Below are positions 34,394-34,991 of a stretch of DNA of 34,991 nt, piece by piece. The stretch comes from Herbaspirillum frisingense GSF30 (GTDB lineage: Bacteria > Pseudomonadota > Gammaproteobacteria > Burkholderiales > Burkholderiaceae_D): contig NZ_AEEC02000046.1 in assembly GCF_000300975.2 (NCBI RefSeq), forward strand, positions 1-34,991. The letters are read 5' to 3'. Below the pieces are notes generated by a model, which saw only the letters and a program-made list of their open reading frames with translations, was not told the origin of the DNA and did not search any database. Position 1 is the first letter of the stretch; every line of letters begins with the position of its first letter. The position numbers and the translations under genes are program-made.

Positions 34394-34954
34394 TCAGAAC
34401 TCGTTCTGCAATTTCTTGTAGCCCAGCACCAGTTCATTGTTGGTGCGCGCCACGTCTTCCGAGAATTCCGATGCCGCCACTGTCACACGGGGGATGGTGG
34501 AGAGGTCGGTCTTGGGGCCGATGCGTTCGGTGGAGGGGACGTAGAAGCCCGGCGGCAGGTCGCAGCCATCGACCACGGCGTTGTGGCGCACCACGCAGCC
34601 GGCGCCGATGCTGCAATTGAAGAGCACGCTGTTGAAGCCGATGAAGGCATCGTCGCCCACCGTGCAGGGGCCATGCACGATGGCGCGATGGGCGATGGAG
34701 GTGCGCTCGCCGATGGTGACGGCTGCGCCCGACTTGGAGTGGATCACCACGCCATCCTGGATGTTGGAATGGGCGCCGATGATGATGGGCTCCATGTCGC
34801 CGTGGGCATCGACCTCGTCGGCGCGGATCACGGCGTAGGGACCGATGAAGACATTCTCATGCACGATCACCTTGCCGCACAGGATGGCGGTGTGGTCGAC
34901 ATAGGCGGATTCGTGGACTTGGGGCCGGTGGCCGGATGGGTTGCGGCGAAGCAT
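34394..34954 (-). CDS. Gamma-class carbonic anhydrase (Cam-like hexapeptide-repeat protein)
   Basis: Gamma carbonic anhydrases interconvert CO2 and bicarbonate as trimers of left-handed beta helices. The 186-residue protein has hexapeptide repeats from about residue 15 to 135. Zinc ligands match the archaeal Cam pattern: His72 (VVIHSK), His89 and His94 (SIAHRAIVHGP). Arg44 and Asp46 (VIRADE) and Gln66-Asp67 (NIQDGVV) are also conserved, and Glu47 matches a catalytic Glu of Cam. The acidic proton-shuttle loop of Cam is shortened to HSKSGAA. AGGAGA precedes the ATG. CO2 or bicarbonate arises in OHCU decarboxylation, glyoxylate condensation and urea breakdown, which might explain the location. 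Related acyltransferase-fold proteins without carbonic anhydrase activity exist, so activity is likely, not certain. Confidence 0.85.
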   Translation of the reverse strand: MLRRNPSGHRPQVHESAYVDHTAILCGKVIVHENVFIGPYAVIRADEVDAHGDMEPIIIGAHSNIQDGVVIHSKSGAAVTIGERTSIAHRAIVHGPCTVGDDAFIGFNSVLFNCSIGAGCVVRHNAVVDGCDLPPGFYVPSTERIGPKTDLSTIPRVTVAASEFSEDVARTNNELVLGYKKLQNEF

Positions 34955-34991
34955 GGATCGGTTTCTCCTGGGGATGCGGTGGTGCGGGGCG

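Overview
The window looks like a stretch of a GC-rich betaproteobacterial chromosome. Gene content and protein sequence suggest an Oxalobacteraceae member such as Herbaspirillum; this is an inference, because the window has no rRNA or other firm marker. About 29 kb is devoted to purine catabolism and to use of the glyoxylate it yields. Embedded in it are a catecholate-siderophore uptake block (about 26.5-32.5 kb) and a lower-GC two-gene accessory cassette (about 16.1-18.3 kb).

Layout, left to right. (1) xdhA-xdhB-xdhC (-), xanthine dehydrogenase and its cofactor-insertion chaperone; xdhC runs off the left edge. (2) An AzgA-type purine base permease (-). (3) A LysR regulator (-) divergent from gcl-hyi-glxR and then pyk (+), which turn glyoxylate into glycerate and provide the last glycolytic step. 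(4) 8-oxoguanine/guanine-type deaminase followed 24 bases later by a chemoreceptor (-). (5) A two-gene cassette (+): a DUF6402-like soluble protein overlapping a three-helix membrane protein. (6) A UraD-AllC fusion and a xanthine/urate NCS2 permease (-). (7) A second LysR gene (-) divergent from puuD, a membrane urate hydroxylase with cytochrome c domain, and a histidine-ammonia-lyase-family gene (+). (8) A Fiu-like receptor with piuC, and a tandem receptor paralogue (-). (9) A Tsx-like outer-membrane channel (-) divergent from uraH (+). (10) A gamma-class carbonic anhydrase (-).

Together the genes describe uptake (Tsx-like channel, two NCS2-superfamily permeases), possible sensing (chemoreceptor), and the route hypoxanthine/xanthine -> urate (XdhABC) -> 5-hydroxyisourate (PuuD) -> OHCU (UraH) -> allantoin (UraD) -> allantoate -> ureidoglycine/ureidoglycolate (AllC) -> glyoxylate -> tartronate semialdehyde (Gcl) -> glycerate (GlxR). 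Allantoinase, ureidoglycolate lyase and glycerate kinase are not in the window.

The least explained items are the DUF6402-like/membrane cassette, the ammonia-lyase in the urate-oxidation operon, the chemoreceptor in the deaminase operon, a four-armed palindromic repeat between glxR and pyk, and a hairpin conserved just upstream of both siderophore-receptor start codons. No CRISPR array, tRNA, rRNA, transposase or integrase gene was seen. All calls come from reading sequence and translations; no database search was run.
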